DNA of 9,156 nucleotides from an uncultured Treponema sp. (lineage in GTDB: Bacteria > Spirochaetota > Spirochaetia > Treponematales > Treponemataceae), in the NCBI GenBank assembly GCA_937915735.1, contig CALGGS010000236.1:1-9156 (forward strand), written 5' to 3'. The notes below the pieces were generated by a model. That model saw only the letters and a program-made list of their open reading frames with translations, was not told the origin of the DNA and searched no databases. Shown here piece after piece: positions 6,358-9,156 of this stretch; the stretch's first letter is position 1, and each line of letters opens with the position of its first letter. The translations under genes and the position numbers were made by a program.

Positions 6358-7749
6358 TTATTTCGTTAATTTTGTATTAAGAGTGTTTTCCAAATCCATC
6401 AATGCAGAGATGTACTGGAATTTCTGGTTTATCTGACCGAGTTTTGCCTGGTTTAGCGAGGTTTCGGCGTCCCTCAAGTCGAGCAATTCCGTCGTGCCGT
6501 TTCTGTATGAACGAGCTGTCATATCGTAGGCCCGCTGAGCCAAAGTTACATTCCGTCCCATTGCCTCAATCTGTTCCCGTGCCTGATTCAAGGTGTCAAC
6601 AGCCTTTTTAACCTCAACCTTCTGATTTTCTTTTAAAGTCTCAACCGTAAGCTCAAGCTGTGCCAGTTGCTGCTTGTAGTCCTTTATTTGCTGCTGATTT
6701 GCTGACCAGGGAAGCATATTCGTAAGATTCCAGACCAAAGTCGCAGAAAAACTTCCTGAATCATACCATTTGTCATCGCTTCCCAAATCCTTGTAAAAAT
6801 GGAAGGCGCCTTCAGAACCAATGTAAACTGGCTGCCAGGAATAGCTCAATGCAAGAGTCGGAACCCAAGTCGCCAGCCCTGCCGCACTGATTCCAAGTTT
6901 TGCGGCATCCATATTTTTTCTGAGCGACTGAATCTGCAAATCATTGTCGCTGTACTTTGCAAGCAATTCGTCAGCGTTTACATCAACATAAGTCGGAGTG
7001 ATTTCGCTTGTAAGCTCGATTTTTGTTCCCACAGGAAGACCCAGCATAAAAGCGAACAAATCCATCTGCTGATTCAAGGTTTGCTCCGCACTGTCAACAT
7101 CCGGCTTTGTGTTCTCGTAGTTTACCTGAGTCTGAAGATACTGAATCTCCGGAATAGAACCGTTTTTAAAGTTCGTTGCCGCCTGATTCATTCGCTGTCT
7201 GGCATTTTCAAGTGTCGTTTTCTGAATTTTAAGGCTTTCCTGCTGCAAAAGAAGACCATAATAAATCTTTTTGATGTTCATGAGAGTCTCATTCTGACTC
7301 TCTTCCCAAGAAACCTTTCCTGCCTCATACTGAGCCTTAGCCACCTTAATTTTTGCGATATAAGCCGGCGTAAAATTCCAGCTTGCAGAAATTGATCCAA
7401 TCGTTGACCATCTGTCCTCTTCGCTGTCGTAATCTGTCATAATTGGATAAGCACCCTGTGTAAGCTTATTAAAAATCTGGCTCTGAGCGGCAGTCGATGG
7501 CGAAAACTCCGTCGCACGGCTCATGGTTCCGCTTGCCTGAACCGTAGGCAAGAAAACATTCCAAGAATATTTTGAAGCACGGGTCTTCATTTCAAGGTCA
7601 ATGTCGTTGCTTTTTAAAGTCCTGTTGTTTTTAAGGGCGTATTCCACAGCCTCGTCTATTGAAAGCCTGATAACCTCAGATTCTGCATTCTGGGCGAATG
7701 TAACCGCCCCGGCAAAGCCAATCAGAACAAGACCAATTAGTTTTTTCAT
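6358..7749 (-). CDS. TolC-family outer membrane efflux channel
   Basis: A 463-residue outer membrane efflux protein, the BesC/TolC counterpart, forming a trimeric tunnel across the outer membrane and periplasm. The signal peptide is residues 1-19 (probable cleavage after FA, before QNAES); there is no lipobox Cys. Two outer-membrane-efflux repeats are visible, at about 29-240 and 258-460. Each has the beta segment entry (FLPTV at 66-70; WVPTLALSYSW at 295-305) and the long coiled-coil helix with the N-G motif (FKNGSIPEIQYLQTQ at 194-208; YRNGTTELLDLRDAE at 415-429). Length is normal for the family. The ATG follows the regulator's TAG with no gap, and GGAGG at 7757-7761, inside the last regulator codons, is its ribosome binding site, so channel synthesis is probably coupled to regulator synthesis. 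Confidence 0.93.
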   Translation of the reverse strand: MKKLIGLVLIGFAGAVTFAQNAESEVIRLSIDEAVEYALKNNRTLKSNDIDLEMKTRASKYSWNVFLPTVQASGTMSRATEFSPSTAAQSQIFNKLTQGAYPIMTDYDSEEDRWSTIGSISASWNFTPAYIAKIKVAKAQYEAGKVSWEESQNETLMNIKKIYYGLLLQQESLKIQKTTLENARQRMNQAATNFKNGSIPEIQYLQTQVNYENTKPDVDSAEQTLNQQMDLFAFMLGLPVGTKIELTSEITPTYVDVNADELLAKYSDNDLQIQSLRKNMDAAKLGISAAGLATWVPTLALSYSWQPVYIGSEGAFHFYKDLGSDDKWYDSGSFSATLVWNLTNMLPWSANQQQIKDYKQQLAQLELTVETLKENQKVEVKKAVDTLNQAREQIEAMGRNVTLAQRAYDMTARSYRNGTTELLDLRDAETSLNQAKLGQINQKFQYISALMDLENTLNTKLTK

Positions 7750-9021
7750 CTATTTACCTCCAATTCCATTCAAAATGTAATTTATCATAAGCATGAAACC
7801 CTCCATGCGTTTTTCCTCTGTAAGATTTTTGCCCTTCGCCTCGACCAAAAAGGAGATTGGAAGGCATTTTATCCAGCCTGTAAGAACTTCCGGCTTGTAT
7901 GGAAAGCCCAAATCAGGAGCAGTCACCCGATCTGGAAAGCGGCTTTCCCAGGGCGAAAACTCAAATTCATTCTCGCAATTTTCAGGATTTTCTTTTGAAA
8001 AATTCTCTCTTGTCATCAAAAGCCAGCCGCATATCGGAATGATTGACGGCCTTTTCATAAAATATTCAAGCTCGCTGGACAAAACAATGACGATATATTC
8101 AGTGAAATTCTTTGCCTCGACAGAATTTTCATTCACAATCGTCTGCAAAAGGTTCAGCTCCTTTCCGATAAGAGTGCGAATCATCTGATTTTTGTTATCA
8201 AAATATTCATAAAGAGAAGATTTTGCCATTCCAAGCTCGTTCGCAATCCGCTCGACAGTAACGCCTGGAATCTTGTACTTTTCGATTGTCTTTGCCAAAG
8301 CCGTAAAGATTCTGTTTTCTTCAGGGAAAGTTTTGGCGTCGATTTTACAGAACTTTATAAGCTCTTTCTGCCTTTCCTTAGAAATTTCCTCAGGGTAAAG
8401 GGCGTCACTGTCCTTTGTAGTGCCTCGAATTCCCGAAATCATAAGCCTTACGATTTTTTCTGCAAAATTTTCAGGCGTGGCATTAAGTCCGCCGTCAAGT
8501 CGAAGACGCTCCTGAACCTTTACAAAAAAGAAAATCGTCATTCCGGAAAAAACATGGCGCACAAAGATTTCAATGTCATTTTTAAAGTTGTAAAGATAGT
8601 CACTGTTCCCGGAAACACGCATTTTTTCCATTACAAAGGGAATTTTCCGCTCATACAGCTTGGAAAATATTTTTTCCTCATAATTCGGATTTGAAGACAT
8701 CTGCGCGATTAAATAATTTATATGAGTCGGATTTTCGATGAAATATTCGATTAGATTTTTGAGTGATTTTTCAACAAGCTCTAATTTTTCATTACCTATA
8801 TCTTTTAAATAAAACGAAAGATTGTCGATAACACGGTCTTCCATTGCATCCAAAAGGGCATCCTTTCCGTTAAAATGCCGGTAAATCGCAGGCTTGGTGA
8901 CTCCGACCTTTGCCGCCAGCTCGTTCATCGAAAACGACGAGTAGCCCGGCTCTTCCAAAAAGGAAAAAGCGGTGTCGAGAATGAGCTCTTTTGTAGATTT
9001 AAGATTTTTATTTTCTGCCAT
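7750..9021 (-). CDS. Tandem (double) TetR-family regulator of the efflux operon
   Basis: A 423-residue transcription factor, about twice the usual 190-220 of TetR proteins, because it holds two TetR units in one chain. Unit 1 has its DNA-binding domain at about 10-57 with the helix-turn-helix MNELAAKVGVTKPAIYRHF (32-50), then a helical ligand region to about 200. Unit 2 starts near 232 with a second helix-turn-helix TVERIANELGMAKSSLYEYF (255-274), followed by a C-terminal region to 423 that is not obviously similar to the first. The reading frame is continuous with no fused stop or overlap. TetR proteins normally repress neighbouring pump genes and release DNA on binding a pump substrate. Its own promoter carries two operators, so autoregulation is expected. 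No Shine-Dalgarno sequence precedes ATG 9021; the next in-frame ATG is residue 32, inside the first helix-turn-helix, so 9021 remains the best start. Confidence 0.9.
   Translation of the reverse strand: MAENKNLKSTKELILDTAFSFLEEPGYSSFSMNELAAKVGVTKPAIYRHFNGKDALLDAMEDRVIDNLSFYLKDIGNEKLELVEKSLKNLIEYFIENPTHINYLIAQMSSNPNYEEKIFSKLYERKIPFVMEKMRVSGNSDYLYNFKNDIEIFVRHVFSGMTIFFFVKVQERLRLDGGLNATPENFAEKIVRLMISGIRGTTKDSDALYPEEISKERQKELIKFCKIDAKTFPEENRIFTALAKTIEKYKIPGVTVERIANELGMAKSSLYEYFDNKNQMIRTLIGKELNLLQTIVNENSVEAKNFTEYIVIVLSSELEYFMKRPSIIPICGWLLMTRENFSKENPENCENEFEFSPWESRFPDRVTAPDLGFPYKPEVLTGWIKCLPISFLVEAKGKNLTEEKRMEGFMLMINYILNGIGGK
7757..7761 (-). promoter_or_regulatory. Ribosome binding site of the TolC-like gene inside the regulator gene
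   Basis: GGAGG spans the last Gly-Gly codons of the regulator, 7 bases before the channel ATG. The arrangement GGAGGTAAATAGATG puts the regulator stop codon directly against the channel start codon. Confidence 0.75.
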
Positions 9022-9024
9022 AGT

Positions 9025-9044
9025 GTTACCGAACAGACGGTAAC
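9025..9044. promoter_or_regulatory. Operator 2 (start-proximal) for the TetR-type regulator
   Basis: A perfect inverted repeat GTTACCG-N6-CGGTAAC, 20 bp in total, typical in size and symmetry for TetR-family operators. It lies between the predicted -10 box and the regulator ATG, over the predicted transcription start, where bound repressor would block initiation. Confidence 0.82.
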
Positions 9045-9047
9045 TAT

Positions 9048-9076
9048 AGCATACCGAACAGTCGGTAACTTGTCAA
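9048..9076 (-). promoter_or_regulatory. Sigma70-type promoter of the efflux operon
   Basis: On the minus strand a consensus -35 TTGACA (9071-9076) is followed after 17 bases by TATGCT (9048-9053), a 4-of-6 match to the -10 consensus. The predicted transcription start is near 9041, giving a leader of about 20 bases. The promoter is interlocked with both operators. Confidence 0.75.
9050..9069. promoter_or_regulatory. Operator 1 (promoter spacer) for the TetR-type regulator
   Basis: This site matches operator 2 at 17 of 20 positions, including the central TACCGAACAG and the CGGTAAC arm; the outer end of the left arm has decayed (CA instead of GT), leaving 5 paired bases. It fills most of the spacer between the -35 and -10 boxes. 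The two operators are 25 bp apart centre to centre. Confidence 0.8.
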
Positions 9077-9156
9077 CAAAGACTTTTCAAAAAAATTTAT
9101 TTACCCCAAATGTCGACTTTCGTCACTCACAAGAAAATTGTGTTTAAAATCGAAAA

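Larger units (their letters stand above)
968..9021 (-). other. Six-gene efflux operon (regulator, channel, adaptor, pump, PII-like, kinase-like)
   Basis: All six genes lie on the minus strand, with gaps of 0, 10, 9, -14 and 3 bases in order of transcription. Each of the five downstream genes has a purine-rich ribosome binding site inside or directly against the end of the gene before it. No terminator-like hairpin or promoter-sized gap interrupts the series. One promoter with two operators precedes the first gene. The order TolC, adaptor, RND pump is the same as in Borrelia besC-besA-besB. Confidence 0.85.

Noticed and set aside
6799..7395. Plus-strand 198-codon open frame opposite the TolC-like gene
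   Set aside because: It is antisense to a clear family member, has no family resemblance and no ribosome binding site; its Cys- and Arg-rich composition is typical of a shadow frame.
7750..9021. Two separate TetR genes fused by a sequencing error
   Set aside because: The frame is continuous, no ribosome binding site or start codon pattern is evident near residue 200-232, and the linker reads as normal coding sequence. A natural fusion is more likely, though reads should confirm it.
968..9021. CRISPR array, tRNA, rRNA or transposase genes
   Set aside because: I saw no regularly spaced repeats, cloverleaf-like sequence or transposase motifs in the window; the space is almost fully taken up by the six operon genes.
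9128..9142. Small inverted repeat CACAA-N5-TTGTG near the right edge
   Set aside because: Five pairs without a T-run or linked gene are expected by chance in A/T-rich DNA.

Overview
The window looks like a host-associated spirochaete, most likely a Treponema. The grounds are moderate GC with A/T-rich intergenic DNA, a TolC-adaptor-RND gene order matching Borrelia besC-besA-besB, and a lipoprotein adaptor without an alpha-helical hairpin, a trait known from Borrelia BesA. The genus is an inference; no rRNA or housekeeping marker is present.

Layout. (1) Positions 1-806, plus strand: the 3' end of an Rhs/YD-repeat polymorphic toxin gene, cut by the window edge, followed with a 4-base stop/start overlap by a 74-residue, very A/T-rich membrane protein that is a candidate immunity protein. 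(2) Positions 806-967: a convergent intergenic region with a 13-bp inverted repeat (possible bidirectional terminator) and a markedly GC-rich, foldable block that codes for nothing convincing and may be a dispersed element. (3) Positions 968-9021, minus strand: a tightly packed six-gene operon read from right to left: double TetR regulator, TolC-like outer membrane channel, periplasmic adaptor lipoprotein, RND inner membrane pump, PII-like PG0541-family protein, and a cytidylate-kinase-like protein with a BON-like tail. Gaps run from -14 to +10 bases and ribosome binding sites lie inside or against the preceding genes. (4) Positions 9022-9156: the operon promoter with two near-identical 20-bp operators, one between the -35 and -10 boxes and one at the predicted transcription start. 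From 9077 to the end I see only A/T-rich DNA.

How it probably works: the regulator represses its own operon through the twin operators until a ligand releases it. The three middle genes form a tripartite export pump across both membranes. The last two genes are not pump parts; both belong to nucleotide-related folds, which suggests a sensing or control module attached to the pump. The most unusual points are the regulator with two complete TetR units in one chain, its paired operators, the hairpin-less adaptor, and the PII-like plus kinase-like pair ending an efflux operon.
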